A stretch of 64,000 bases of DNA, from NCBI GenBank assembly GCA_011009095.1, contig VTPC01000900.1, positions 43,913 to 107,912 on the forward strand. Reading direction: 5' to 3'. Position 1 is the first letter of the stretch; every line of letters begins with the position of its first letter. Positions 11,179-24,479 of this stretch are shown one piece after another. The translations under genes were made by a program, and so were the position numbers. The notes under the pieces were generated by a model. That model had not been told where the DNA came from. It did not search any database and worked only from the letters and a program-made list of their open reading frames with translations. Source of the stretch: Ignelater luminosus. Taxonomy: Eukaryota; Arthropoda; Insecta; Coleoptera; Elateridae.

Positions 11179-12820
11179 TGCACTAACGCAAAACTAGCTC
11201 GTTTCTAAGCTCCTTCTTCTTCTTTGTAGTTACTCTGAATCCCCCCCTTGATAATTACGTAACGCGGTACGCACTTCCTTCTGAATCTTAAAACCAGACA
11301 AGGGGAATCTCCCTTCAACTACAAACCAGAATTTCAAAAATGAGTCATGTGATACTCGAGCTTACCCTACCTACACTCTTGTAATACAGTATAACACTAT
11401 ACAAAGAACACTCCCTCCATCACTCAAGCGTAATTTAAAGGCGACACCTAAGCTAGTGTTGACTTTGATAATACAAACAGTAAAGAATACCAGAAAATCT
11501 TGAAAAGACAGGTTCTGTACATCCTTATTTGAAGAAGTTTCATCAAATCCAATTCTTCCATAACAAACACGTTTATCCACTACTAACTCAACCAGGAAGA
11601 ACTCATGCTCAGGTAGCTCATGGGCATATTTACACATCTTGGCATCAGGATGTTAAGATCTATTTAGTTCTTGCATGTCAGGAACGTACTTTTGCAGGAA
11701 CTAATACATATGGGCACTTAGTTTATTTAATATGCCTGATTGCTATAGTTGAGACTTAACTCGAAAATATAGACTCGACTAGACTTTACTTTAATGGTAA
11801 TGTATGTTTTTAACATTATAGTTACTAACTAAACACTGAAACTTATGATACCCCCAGGGTCCGAACTTTACATTGCAAATCAATTTTCTAAGTTCTAACG
11901 TCTCCAGGCTTTCCATGACATTTTCCTAAAGACTTCATGTACTTATTCTAGTCTTTTGCTATTCAAAAGCTGATGTGCAACCAAGACTTGTTTCATTCGC
12001 GAACAACGAACTGCCTTGCTCAGAAATAATATCGATAAGTTTTGTGGGGACGTGATAAGAGTCATACCGGCCCGACGCGACATACAAACATCATACTAAC
12101 ACACACATTTTTGTTGTTATTAGAAATTCCAAACAAAACAATTAAATTCCCTGACCTTTATTTAATGTTCCCCCAATTTTCATGACTTTTTTCTATTAAG
12201 TTTCTTCTTTGACTTTTCTAGGTTTCCCCGGGGAGACCGAACCCTGAACCAATACAGAACACAAATGATGCCTTAAGGGCGACAATTATTCAAATTCATC
12301 ATGGATGAGAAATTATGTCCAATTAATCTAATGAATTCGACGTAACTCTGCTTGCTGAGTACTGCACTAAGCAGAATTTCTATTTTCCGGAATATTAAAA
12401 TCATGTATTTGCAAAGTCGGTGATATTTGTCTTTTCTTTAATTTCAATGCTCTTGTGGAAGCTCCAACACAAAGTCTTGACTCATAATTAACCACACCGT
12501 CTACTAATCCACTACAATGAAGTGATAAAAAGTGATAATAGATAAGCAAACCACAAGATTATGATAAACTAGAACGCAGTAGGTATCTCTCATTCTAGAA
12601 TTGTATGTAATTCCTAAGAAAAGAATGCTGTAGGAATATGTCCAGAAACTAGAAGTTAATTCCCCTTTGTTACAAAAAGTTATTCCTTTGAGTCCGCCTT
12701 CTTTTGTAGCCAAGTTGAATGATAGCACATGCAAGATGTTAGGTGGGACCCTTTCAACACCCTTTGAGACGGAGTTTACATCTTTACCGATTTTTACGGC
12801 AACATATTTGTCCGTCTTGG
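11179..12820. other. Non-coding spacer with unassigned open frames
   Basis: Overlapping frames on both strands occur at 11371-11759. The minus-strand one (88 codons) includes CKYAHELPEHEFFLVELVVD and looks more protein-like than its surroundings, but I recognise no family and see no splice partners. Other small frames at 12367-12734 look like chance. The rest is AT-rich and featureless. Confidence 0.3.
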
Positions 12821-13165
12821 CAGTGGCGTAACAACTAATTAAGGGACACCCCCCCCCCCGCAGACACTAAACGCAGGGCCCCTCAGGAGTTTTAACATGA
12901 GGGAGGGCTCCTGGATTGCTGACTGAACGTGGCTTCCCTCGGGATCATGGCTTGGAGGCGGTCCGGAACTTCTACCCGTACCCGGTGGTCGCCCTCAGGC
13001 TCTTTGAACTAACTCACCTTGTGGGAGGTCTTTTCCTTTGGAAGCCCCCGCATTGCAGGGATTGCGGGGATGGTTGTTACATCACTGCGCCCTGGCCCCT
13101 GGAGCAGTTGCCACACTGGTTTAACGTCTGGGGCCGGCCCTGCTCCTTATGTCAGTTCTAGGAGT
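12821..13165. other. GC-rich island, possibly transposon-derived
   Basis: This patch is clearly more GC-rich than anything within several kb. It begins CAGTGGCGTAAC followed by a run of at least ten C, and ends near GGGGCCGGCCCTG. Both ends resemble termini of hAT-type elements, but they do not match each other and I found no target duplication. Open frames of about 80 codons in it are compositional. The identity is unresolved. Confidence 0.3.
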
Positions 13166-13442
13166 ACTAGCCACGTTAATGCTGCCCACATCTATCAGTG
13201 CCAACACATTAGTAAAGTCATAATATCAATCTTTTGGAATAATCATCAAGTCAAAATCTGACAAATCCAACGACAGCTAACCGGCAAGCCAGTGGAAGAA
13301 TGTCAGCTATATAACTTTGGGCTGCATTTTTGTGTAAAAACATCTACAAAAGTTTAGCAAAAACTGTGTTGGAAAGTGCAGTGAAATCAGGGCTATAGCT
13401 CACTAGAAAGCTAAACGTAATTATATTTTTGGAACCAAAATA

Positions 13443-15035
13443 CACTCACAGACAAAAATATTGCATATTTTATCTTAAGTCTTTTTCTATTTTTATTTCT
13501 TTTTCTTTGAGACGTTATGTATTTGCTATTGTTAAATGTTTTGGACTGGAGTGTTCTTAGTCAAATAATTTACATATTAAAGCCTTACAACAGATTTGCA
13601 GAGAAATTAATGACATAGCCTGATTTTGGTTATAACATTTAATTAGAAAGATCAACAATGATGACAATATAACAGTTCTTTAAGGCAACGTAATAACAAT
13701 TTAGTACTTAGAATTTCCTCCTCTAGCTCTAGCGATAGCCTGCATCCTCGAAGGCATGCTCCGCAGAAGGTCTTTGATGATTGTTTGCGGAACTTCTTTC
13801 TGTGTAGTAATTCTTAATTTTGCAATTGACTTAGGAGCTGGATTTCGTGCTCGTCTACGTCGCTTTAGGATGTCCCATAAATGTTCCATGGGATTTGGAT
13901 AAGAACTCATTGGTGGCCAATCTAGAGCCTCAATCCCAACAGCCTCAAGATACTGGACGACTGTTCTAGCGGCATGTGCACGGGCATTATTATGCATTAG
14001 CACCAAGTCGTCATACCCAATGAAGCCGGCATAAGGTAAAACATGCTCCTCAAGGATGTTGCGTATGTACCAGTCAGCATTCATTCTTAAATCCACCTCA
14101 ACAAGCTCCGTACGACTCTCTCAACTAATGCCACCCCACAGCATAATGGAACTGCCACCAAAGCTAACGTTTTGTGCAAGATTACATTCTGCAAAACGTT
14201 CCCCACACCTTCTGTATACTCGACCACGTCCATCTGGCTTCCATAATTGTATCCTTGTTTCATCTGTGAAAAGAACTTTTCTCCATTGATGTTTATTCCA
14301 GTTAGCATGGGCTCTTGCAAATAGTAACAGTCTAGTTTTGTGACGTGGAAGAAGCCTATGAACTCTGGCAGGACCTTTTTTTTGGGTTTAAACCGATCTC
14401 TTTAAAGTCTTCTTATTACTGTTTTGACACTTACATTAACTTGTCTTGTGTTCAGCAATTCATTTTTGAGATAGGGAGCTGTAAGTGCGATTTTGCAAAG
14501 ATTGAATTCTCAAATATCGGTCATCTCTTGGCGTTGTACATCTTTTTTGCCCTTGACCAGGCCACCTTTTTCGCCTTTGACCAGGTCACCTTTTGTATTC
14601 TCCAGACTACTAGACGAGAAACAGTCGATTGATGGATACGCAATCTCTGCGCAATATCTTTTTGTCTGCAACCCTCATTGGCTAAGGTAACAATTTTAAC
14701 ACAAACTAAATCGTTCAAATGCGGCATCTCACCAAGAAAACTACAGAATCAAGAAGTAAAGCACTGGAAATGTCATTTTTATAACAATAAACAAAACAGT
14801 AGCCATTGTTAGTCGCCAAGGCACCTATGCAATGTTTGTAATTTGTGACATTATTGTTAATTTCGCTATATAGGCTGTGTCTAAGCATTTTTTTTATCTG
14901 TAATAAGTTGCAATATACATAAAACACTCCAGCATACGATATTTAGCAATAAAGAATACCTAACGTTTCAAACGAAAAGACATAAACATATAAAAGGACT
15001 TAAAATAAAATATGCAATATTTTTGTCTGTGAGTG
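13443..15035 (-). mobile_element. Tc1-like transposon with long TIRs (decayed)
   Basis: The left terminus CACTCACAGACAAAAATATT and the reverse complement of the right terminus match over about 40 bp with a single mismatch, and weaker similarity extends to about 55 bp. TA flanks both ends (13441-13442, 15036-15037). The 1593-bp length fits a full Tc1-like unit. The minus strand holds the transposase in several broken frames. Confidence 0.85.
13701..14727 (-). pseudogene. Tc1-like transposase pseudogene
   Basis: Three minus-strand frames cover the protein in order. 14521-14727 gives the N-terminal helix-turn-helix (MPHLNDLVCVKIVTLANEG, QKDIAQRLRIHQSTVSRLV). 14087-14320 holds the first catalytic region, including FTDETRIQLWKPDGRG in a shifted frame. 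13701-14096 gives the C-terminal half with EHLWDILKRR and a final RARGGNSKY. The second catalytic block reads HNNARAH where the family has QDNA-H, so Asn replaces the catalytic Asp. The usual SPDLNPIEH is degraded to SSYPNPMEH. Frameshifts separate the pieces. A 24-bp unit is repeated at 14542-14589, giving two similar eight-residue blocks in the linker. Clearly inactive. Confidence 0.8.
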
Positions 15036-15965
15036 TATATGATATGAAAGTCTAACATAACATAAAAGAAATAACTAAGATTTAATATTTAATAATAATA
15101 AGTTACAAAGATAAATTTACACTCATTTGTTTTAATGTGTTCAATTTTTCTCCAAATGCTTAAAAGTCTTTCTGAGAATTTTTGGGAGTGTAACACCCCC
15201 TCCCTTTAGCTATAGGTCTGAGCAAAACTTTTAAATGCAAAAGTCAGCACTAGACCTTCCAGCAGGATTCTGTATCTGGTCATAAGGCAAAAACACGCTA
15301 CTGACTAGAAGAGAATGTTCCTGATTTCATGGGAGCTGAAGATTGACCTTTTGTAAATCCAGATCTAAATTCGTTGGACTACAAATTATGATCAGTTTTG
15401 GAAGAAAAGGCTTACTTTAAAAAGTACACAAATGTTGAATCCTTATGGAAAGTTTTACTTGCAGCAGCAACCAGTTTCCTGAAGGCGTTATAGGTGTAGT
15501 GGTTGATGATTAAAAGCATCCGTTGACACAAAAGGTGGATAATAATCTTTTGTTTCTTGCTTATTTTAATGTTAGTATTATTTATTTATTAAATAAAAAT
15601 TACTCAAATGAAGGGTACGTACAGAAGAACCAACAGTCCAAATACTAAATTTTTCAGAACTAAATTTTCAACTTTAGAAACTCATGTCTTCTATATGGAT
15701 ACTAATTTTTACTTCTTAGTTTGGTGTCAATTGAATTGGTTCTTCCCCTATACCCACTTTCTTTTCCACAAAATAATCGGAATTGTATTGATTTATGCCC
15801 CAAATAATCTCACATGTTGAAACAGCTGACAGATAAGAATACAATGAGTCAAACAACTGCTATTTCATTTTTTTAGACTCTGTTGATTTTTCCCCTGCAC
15901 TCTTCAAATATCTTAATATACTTTTGCCTTGTCAATTATTGCCAACTTTGACTCAACAGTATTAT

Positions 15966-16174
15966 TTCTTAAGTAAATTAAAAGTAAAACAGATTTAGTC
16001 CATTTATTATAGAATTTGATTTAGTATCTAGTGTTAATGTTTTCAACTCTGGCCATTATCAGACACTTAGATGAATTAAAATAAAAGAGCCAAAAGCATT
16101 AATGCTAAATACTAAATTAAATTTTATAATAAATGGACTAAGACATCTGTTTTACTTTTGATTTACTTAAGAAC
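15966..16174. repeat. MITE-like palindrome
   Basis: The left arm, from CTTAAGTAAATTAAAAGTAA onward, is matched by its inverted complement ending at 16171. A second paired block, TAGTCCATTTATTATA, is also inverted on the right. The arms are about 60 bp around a loop of roughly 80 bp. No coding content. It is likely a small non-autonomous element, but I could not define target duplications. Confidence 0.55.
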
Positions 16175-16600
16175 AATGCTTCATAAAGTCCTGTCGTTTT
16201 TAGTATTCTAGTAAAATTTATACTAGCTCAAGAGTGTTTCGCACTCTAGTACATGAATAAAGTATTTTCACAGAAAAGTATAAACAAATAGCCTGATAAA
16301 AAAAGACATTACTTTAGACACTGACATGAATTTTTTGGCACTGGTTGAAAATATGTTTTTATTTTAAAAGGAAAAGTATTTTATCTACAAATTTTTACAA
16401 GATTATGATATACATCTGTCTTGTCCTTAATAATTAAATCTTAATAGGTTTGTTTAGTAAACAGTGATGATAAATATGATCGTATCTCTTTTTTATCAGC
16501 TTTCTAAAACTGGAAAAGATCAGCTTACTTATTGCAGCAAATCCTTGAAAAACAAATAAATAAGGAATCTAGTATCTTATACAAAAGTGCAGCTTAAAAA

Positions 16601-16668
16601 GTTCATGTTCTGTGTATATATCAACTTGTTCATGTTCTGTGTATATATCAACTTGTTCATGTTCTGTT
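16601..16668. repeat. 27-bp tandem repeat, about 2.5 copies
   Basis: The unit beginning GTTCATGTTCTGTGTATATA occurs at 16601-16627 and 16628-16654, with a partial third copy from 16655 that diverges after 13 bases. The two full copies are identical, suggesting recent slippage. Confidence 0.85.
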
Positions 16669-18843
16669 TGTATACCTATATTAGAAGTTTATTGAACAGT
16701 TAACCAACAGTTCATCCAGTTTCAGATCTACTTTAAAGCAAAATTAGATACTTAGGACATAAAAAGAGAATTAAAATAGTAATTTTATTCTTTTAAGATT
16801 TATTACAATTTATCAGTACAAATAAAATAATTACATCAAGTTGGCTATACAATCAAAATATAACTTGAATGTATAAATATTAAGATTTGTCGAGAATATC
16901 TACTGAAACAGAAAATTTGATGGTAAAAGTATGTAGTAAAAATTATGACGTTTAAGGTATTTAAAATATTTTTAAAAAAACATTTTCCTATTGTGTACAC
17001 TTTTCTTACAAATTTAGATGGAGAATTGTGTAAAAATATGCTGTAAATATACAGTTAATGTCTCTAAACATATCCCATACAATGTTTTTTCTTTAATATT
17101 TTTTTTTGTTTCTTTTAATATATGTAAATACATATTAATAATTAAACTGCTACAATGATACATGGGATTGTGCTTAATATTATTTATAGACCTCGTGACA
17201 CAACACACACAATATTGTGCTAATCCTGAATTATATACCTAGCACACAGCAGATATTTAAAATAGAAACAGAGCTCATATTTTTTTCTCCATTAAAATAT
17301 TATTTCTATTAACACAAAATTAGTTACTAATAAGTAATACACAACATACACCATACAGCAAGAAGTATAAAATGATGGCTATGCAAATGTTGCTTTCAGG
17401 CACTGTTTATTTTTTTACATCTCATGAAGAACAATTACGGGCCTTTATGTTTTATCCTTAAAGATACTGAATTATGTTTTGTTTTGATATGTAGATGGAG
17501 AAGAATGAGCAATTAATTTCAAGGAAATTTGTTATTTTTATATAAGGAAAAATCTAAACTTTACTTGCACATGTGAAACAAAAACAATACAGAGGAACTA
17601 GAAAAGGAATTCATCTTTTGGCTTAAATAATTAAAATATTGGCCTTTTATACTGATCTCATATTCATTCTATTTCCAAACTAATTAGTGACCAACCTTGC
17701 TGACAGATATTTAAATTTTCTCCATTTTTATATAATAGAAATGTTAAAAGTGATAAGTGAAATTGTAGGGCGATTACCATTCATATATTGTAGATTCCTC
17801 TAATTGGGCTTTAAGCAATTATCTAGCTGGAAGAAAACATTAAAATACAACTTTCATATCATACTATACTAAAGTAGAATGTTAAACATTAAAATATTGT
17901 TTACATGAAACTATACAGTCAAATAGAGGACCTGCCTCAAAGATATCTGAATTATTTAAATTTTAAGTTTAATTAAAAGCCACTATCATTTCATTGCTGT
18001 GGAGTATTTTGCATATGTAGTGTTTATAGAAACAATGGTTTTTTAGCATACAACTGAAAAATTCAATTTCGTAGAAAAAGAAATTAACAATATAAAAAAA
18101 CCATACAAAGTTTTACCTAATATTATAACATGGGTGTCTCATTTGGTAAACTCATCATTGCATTTTCTAAAAGCCATGTACCTACAGATCTGAGTATTTA
18201 TGCAAATGAAGCACACCGAGGCCACACACACATGTAAATGTGGACATTAATCTGTTCTGTGTGATCTTGGTCTGCTTCATGGCAACAGCCAGCAATTCTA
18301 GAAATTACATCAATTCGTTAAAAATTATTGATCAAATGACAATCCATCTGTTTTTTGCATAATTAATGTTATTTAAGAAAAGCAATTGTGTAGAACTTTA
18401 TAAGTCAATTTCTATTGAAAATAGGTATTATTAGAAATGTCTCAAGGTTTTTCTCTATAGTTAAGAGTTTGGTTTTGGAGACTTACATAGCACACTGTTA
18501 ACTGTATGTGTTTACTGTTGTCTTAGAATTAGAATTTCTATTTCTAATTCAAATTTATAAGTAAACAGTTATGACAACATTTTAATAGGAAATAGTCAAA
18601 TGATAAATATATGTAAGTCAGAATAAACACCTTCTTTTATTATGTACACTGTAGCTCATTTAATCAATGCCGTCTTACATAATTATATTTAATACATGCT
18701 TCGCATGCTGGTTTTCTTGGTCTGTGATGTTGGATTGTTGATGTTTCCCAGCAAATATGTATATAAATGGTACATAATTTCTAAGTAATTTTGAGAAAAC
18801 GTGTAGCAAAAGCTATAATAGCTATTATGACTATAAGTATGTA

Positions 18844-19052
18844 CAGTCAACTCATAAAGTAATGTCGCAAAATGTTTTACATCTACCGTTTAACTTCTCA
18901 TTTAATGGCAAATTTTGGATTTCATAGACAGTAATCGGTTAACCAAGAATAATTTATTAAGTTAGTCTCTATGGATTGCAAAGATTTTCATTAACTTAGA
19001 AATTAAATACCAGAATGTAAATCATTTTGCAACATTCTTTATGAGTTGACTG
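18844..19052. mobile_element. Small Tc1/mariner-type MITE
   Basis: The termini CAGTCAACTCATAAAG and its reverse complement enclose 209 bp. The inverted match goes on past a few differences to a GCAAAATG block. TA flanks both ends (18842-18843, 19053-19054). There is no coding capacity. Confidence 0.75.
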
Positions 19053-19054
19053 TA

Positions 19055-22000
19055 CCTAGCTCATACATTCAAAGGAAATGATAGAAGGTGTACAAATTGA
19101 TGTCCACTATTAAATGTTAATGGTAACATCCTACAAAAGTCTGTTGTGGTGTGCACCAACTAGAGTGTAAAGTTTGCCATGTCCTGCTGATATGGGATTA
19201 ATAGAGTAGTTAGACTATATGGTTATCCTTGCTTTTGCACACTTACTCCCTTACTTATAATCAAGTTAGATGCATTTAGTATCATAAAAATTTCCATGTT
19301 AAAGGTGCTTGATTTTTGATGCATGACTATAAGTAAGGCCCTTAAAGTTTCTTACTTTAGTTTTTATGTCACACAGCTATTTATTTAATTAGCTGTTACC
19401 TATTTGTATATTTCAAGTATACATCAATTATGGCTGCATTTTAATTAGAAACATATTGTGCAAGAATGTCCAAAAGATCTGTCAGTCCTGGACAGCTATG
19501 AATTATAAAACTTGCCTTTATTAAAAGCGCAGCTGTCTGCTTAATGAACATCAATAAAAATTAAACATATTTTTTATTAATTTGCGTGTCTGTTAAAGTG
19601 TAGATTTAAGCATACTGACTGTCATATATTATGATGCTGTTTTAATGCAAGATTTGACAACAAAGACAAATGACAACTATAGGGATTAGACATTTACAAA
19701 AAGTGATCTCAGGTTAACATGTAAAACTGTAGTCATTTCAAAATAAATTAAGTGAGCTTTAATCTCTATTTGATAAGTGATCAAGTCTAGGACAGCTGAT
19801 CAGCCAGAGGTAATCTGAGCCATTCAGTTGGATCATTTGAATGAACTATTGATGTGAAGTTAGGTTTAATGAAAGAATGTTTGTGTTCAGGAGCAGTTAG
19901 CATGACAATATGATGCCAATGAAAGAGCTCTTAATTGGTTGACATGCAAACAATTGTCAGCATTATTATTAGTGAGGAAAAAAAGAAATTATATTATCAC
20001 TATTATTGTTGTCTTAATAGTAGATAATGAATATCCCATTGCAGAAACTTTTAAATTCATTTTAGTGTTAGGTTAAAGATTAAAACAGACAGATTTCTAT
20101 TGGAAATACTTCGCTACCCAGGTTAACCTTGATCAACAGCTGTTTGAACCTACTTTAAACCTGGAAATAACTTAAGATATGCCTAAAATTAAAATTTAAG
20201 ACAAGTTTAATTCTGCACAGCCGCCCAGAACTGAGAAACTTTGTGAACACTCATTGTAACTTATAATTAAGAGTTTCTGATTCAGGAATTCTCAGAAAAT
20301 TTTCAAAGATTACTAGACACGATTTGACATTTGAGGCAAGTTCTATATATTTCACTGATTTTCAAAAGAGTAATCAACATGCCTCTACTATTAGTAGAAA
20401 AAGTTCTGTCTACATCTTTGACTACACCCATGCAACCCCCTGAAGATTTTACAATTTTTCCTTCTTAATTCAAAACTAGGGGAATTAGAAATTTGGAGTT
20501 TACAAGTACGTGTAAATTCTGGGCTTTAAGAACATAATTTTTAAACAAATTGTTTAGAAGTGAGTGTTTTTTCTGTTATTTTCTATATCGTATTATAACT
20601 ATGACTTGGACTATGCATTAGAAAAGTGTAACCAATAACTGGAAGCTAATAATAAACACAAAAATATACCAAAAGTAAATGTCTTTACTTGACACTTTTA
20701 AATGTATATCTAGCAAATAAAATTTATTAGCTAACAAAAGTTGTTATTAATAACTGAATGAAAACTGAAAGACATGCTTGGAAAATTAGAAACTAAATGA
20801 TTTGAATGAATTCTCCATAAGCAAGCCATATTTTTTCAACTGGTTACAATAAAAATATTTCAAAATTTTGATAATAGTATATGCATCAGGTGTCTGTGCT
20901 GTAATATCTAACAAGTGAATTTCAAATTTTTTAAATTCAATTTAAGTTAACAGCTACGAAGTTATTAGGAGTTAAGAGACAAATGTAATTTAAAGTCACA
21001 TAATATTATGCTTTCGTTGATACTATGAAATGAAGAAATAAATATGATCAAAAAGAGTTTTGACTGATGGTGCACAGCATTTATAGTTCCGGGAATCAAA
21101 AGACGGGCGAGACTCAAAAACCCTACTTATATCTGGCAAAGTTAGAAGTTTTGTAACATTTACATACTTACAATGTATAAGAATGTCTATAACAACAATC
21201 CTTATAAAGAAAATGTCTGTTTCTATAAAAAGAAAGTGTGAAGTAATACGTTTTATTAATGTAGGTATTCTATGTAAGTAAACTATGCAATGTCTAAGCA
21301 CTCTTTGCTGTGTTTCATTTTCAATGTTGCGGATGTACATATTAATTTATAAAGATTCAGGAAAATGGCACACAGTTATTGGATTTGAGAAAATGTTTTA
21401 CTTCAATTTATGTACTTTCAACTCATCCGATTCACGCTACTTTTAATTAATCCAATCCAATTACCGTGTCAACCCAGCAATAGTCTTTTCCTGAGTGAGT
21501 TAATGGTCAATTCATTCTTGAATCGAGTTATTAACAATTTAACATATGGCAACTCTACTTTTCAAATAAATTGTAGAAATACTACAAAATCATACATGTT
21601 GATGATATTAATCAGCCAAATGACCTGGGATGCTATGGCGCTTCAGTTCTTTCTGCTAGTTTGTTCCTGAATGAAATGATAGGTAGCACTATTGGATTAT
21701 TCAAATATTTGAGTACTTAACTATAAAGAATACCTTTTAATTAACTTAACCAACTAGGCTAAAACAAACTATAATGGTACAAAAAAACAGAAAATAAAAA
21801 TATGTTATAAAACTTTGTTGTTTGTTATATACCTACGATACATTTAAAGATATTTAAACAAACTAGTGATCCAACAAGTGAAGTTATTAAAAATATTTCA
21901 TCTACTTAACCTTTATTGAAGTTTGCAGGTCCTCTATGAAATATTCAGTCTCAAAACAAATTAGCAATAACATGACAAGGTGTTAATTTAAGTGTACATA

Positions 22001-23480
22001 TTACAAAACCAAAAGTTAATACTTTCCGATGATTATTAAGCAAATTAAAATTGTTTTACAAAAATTTCAAACAATAATGATAGTTTTGATTTCAAAAAGA
22101 ACATTTATGCACATGTAGGCTTTATAATTGTGTTTCGTTCTCAAATTTAATGCTTTGATAATTTTTTGTAAAATCAAGCTAAATGTTATTATCGAAGAAA
22201 CTCTATTCAAAACCCCATTAACAAGGGTTTTTAGCTGAGATTAAAATATATTCATTTTCAATCTGTAAAAAATCATTTCCTTCAAAATCTGACAACATCC
22301 GATTGTTATAGAAATAGCTGCTATTGTAAACATGATGTACATAATTAAAATTTACACAAATTCTTGAGTTTTTATCTCATCAATTTATCATATACATTGT
22401 ATTAAATTTTGCAAGTAATGGCAGGCCTCCTTAAAGCAAATTAACATACAATGAATTTCTTGATAGACTAAAAGATTTAACAGAAAAGTCTAAAGTTTGA
22501 ATATCACTGGCTGTGTCTTTTTATACTTGCCACATCTTTGAAATTATAATGACCGAATCAATTTCATTTTCATTTGTGATGTTGATTTATAAGAAACACT
22601 GGCAATACTGAGAACAATGATGTAGTAGAATGGTGTTGGGACTTCTAATATTTTACATGCAAATTCTTCAACCTCAAAAATAAGTGAGAACCAGGAACTA
22701 TTTTAAAATGTCTGTGCTAGATAATGCTACAGAAATGTTCATGAATGCGGTTGCCAGACGGAATTGTCCCATGTTTGACATCCATTTAGCATCCAGTGAA
22801 ATGTCCCATATTTCAAAGCAGATCCCTTGTGTTGTCTTCGAAGCCCAACAGAAGGCATTCATGATTTTTCTTTGGTTTTTTGAACTGTCCCATATTTGTT
22901 TATAAGAAATCTGGCAACCCTAATGAATTAAACAAAAAACGAACAGCAAAGTATACAGATGGTCTTCAGAAAATATTATTTTCCATTATAAATATACACG
23001 TTCAAGACATTAAGTTCTTTCAGCAAAAACTATTTCAATTCATATAAATTTTTTATCTTTTAAAGTGACATCTATGAGAACAGTTGTAAACAGTTAATGG
23101 TAATGGGGAAAAATTTGCATGTTACATTAAAAGGGACATTCACAGTTGACGTTAACAAAAATAGTAACACAACATTAATAGAAACACAAATGAAAACACT
23201 AGAAAAGAGACTTGTTAATGACCTTATGCTTATGTTACTTATTACATCAGCCATCCTACTGTCAAAACAACTTGAAGATCCACATAAATTTATTTTCTTT
23301 ACATTCGTGGTTTTTTATTCATGTTCATGTTACTGTTCTGTTTGCGTCAATTGTATTAGAACAAATGAACCAGTTCAGGCACCATACATCCTATATCATT
23401 CTACTAACCTTGCTTGTTTTTCAAACCTTTTTGAAATATGTTTTATTTTTGTATCTTGTATTAAAGCAAATAATAGACTA
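19055..23480. other. AT-rich unique DNA, no gene seen
   Basis: Several short open frames (21023-21340 minus, 21410-21670 plus, 22684-22905 plus, 23097-23507 plus) do not resemble any family I know and lack splice context. A possible small element with GGTTGCCAGA ends lies at about 22749-22919: left GGTTGCCAGACGGAATTGTC, right end the inverse of GGGTTGCCAGATTTC. Otherwise nothing is seen. Confidence 0.4.
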
Positions 23481-23485
23481 AAGTA

Positions 23486-24061
23486 CATGTCAAACCTTTT
23501 TGTCTGATATAGGATTAAGCAGCTAGAATTTAAATTCATATTTATTTACAATCACGTCACACCGAGGACCATATTCTTCGCCAGTTCTTAAACGAAGATG
23601 CATATTGTAATAACATAAAGCAAAAATACAAACTACAGACATGTTACGCGAATATCGACCAGACAGCTGAGTCAAATGCTGTTGACATAAGGGTCATTTT
23701 CCTAAAAGCATCTTATGCACTTACAGCTGGTTGTAGCTCAGCAGGGTTCAGCAGTTCTCAAAGGTTTTTCTGATAATTCTATGGGCGTAGGTATATTATT
23801 TGTTTAAATGTTTGAGAACTGCAGAACACTGTTCAGCTACAATAATCACTAAAGTACCTAATGCTTTTTTGCAAAAATGATCCTTATGTTAACAGCATTT
23901 AAACTCAGCTGTCCGGTCGATATTGGCGTGACACGTCTGGAGTTTGTATTTTACTTTCAGAACTGACGAAGAATACGGCCCTCGGTGTGACGTGATTGAA
24001 AATAAATATGAATTTAAATTCTAGCTGCTTAATCCTATATCGGACAAAAAGGTTTGACATG
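23486..24061. mobile_element. Fold-back MITE, 576 bp
   Basis: The left arm begins CATGTCAAACCTTTTTGTC and the right arm is its inverted complement ending CATG, with TA at 23484-23485 and 24062-24063. The inverted similarity continues through AATTTAAATTCATATTTATT and GTGACG/ACACCGAGG blocks to a centre near 23780. Nearly the whole unit is palindromic. No transposase is present. Confidence 0.8.
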
Positions 24062-24339
24062 TACTATATATCTGTGGATATGTAGAGTGGCAATTTTATT
24101 GTTTTGTTGTTTGTCAATTTGCGATATATTTGACTTTTTAAAAAGTCTGTCTTAAATGGCCTTTAAAATGATAACAACTTTCAACTCATCATCAGTATGT
24201 TAATTTGCATTTTAGATTCTACTCAACATCATTTGTAAATAAATAAACCTGTATATAATTTCTTAACTGTATTGCCCCATGCTTACAATTACTTCTTGCA
24301 TTTTCAATTTGACAAGATATGATTAATTTCATTAAAATT

Positions 24340-24478
24340 ATCATACTAAGGACTGGTACTTTCATCACTGATTAACTTTAATCAGGAGTTTATTTCTATA
24401 GATACAACTGTTGTCACAATTGTATCTATGGCAATAAACATTTGATTAAAGTTAATCATGGAAGAAAGTATTGGCCCT
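24340..24478. repeat. Short palindromic repeat
   Basis: Inverted blocks pair around a centre near 24412: GATTAACTTTAATCA with TGATTAAAGTTAATC, and ATAGATACAA with TTGTATCTAT. It is about 140 bp, non-coding, and probably a MITE remnant. Confidence 0.6.
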
Positions 24479-24479
24479 A

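Larger units (their letters stand above)
15040..18840. other. AT-rich unique DNA, no gene seen
   Basis: No supported gene lies here. The stretch contains a palindromic repeat at 15966-16174 and a 27-bp tandem repeat at 16601-16668. A shorter imperfect palindrome lies at about 18505-18590. Small open frames (15608-15820, 17014-17208) are AT-biased and unrecognisable. Confidence 0.5.

Noticed and set aside
12916..13261. Plus-strand frames of about 80 codons
   Set aside because: They are open because of local GC richness inside a repeat-like block, with no family resemblance.
21023..23507. Open frames of 73-136 codons on both strands
   Set aside because: They are AT-biased, lack motifs, splice sites or homology I can recognise, and overlap each other.
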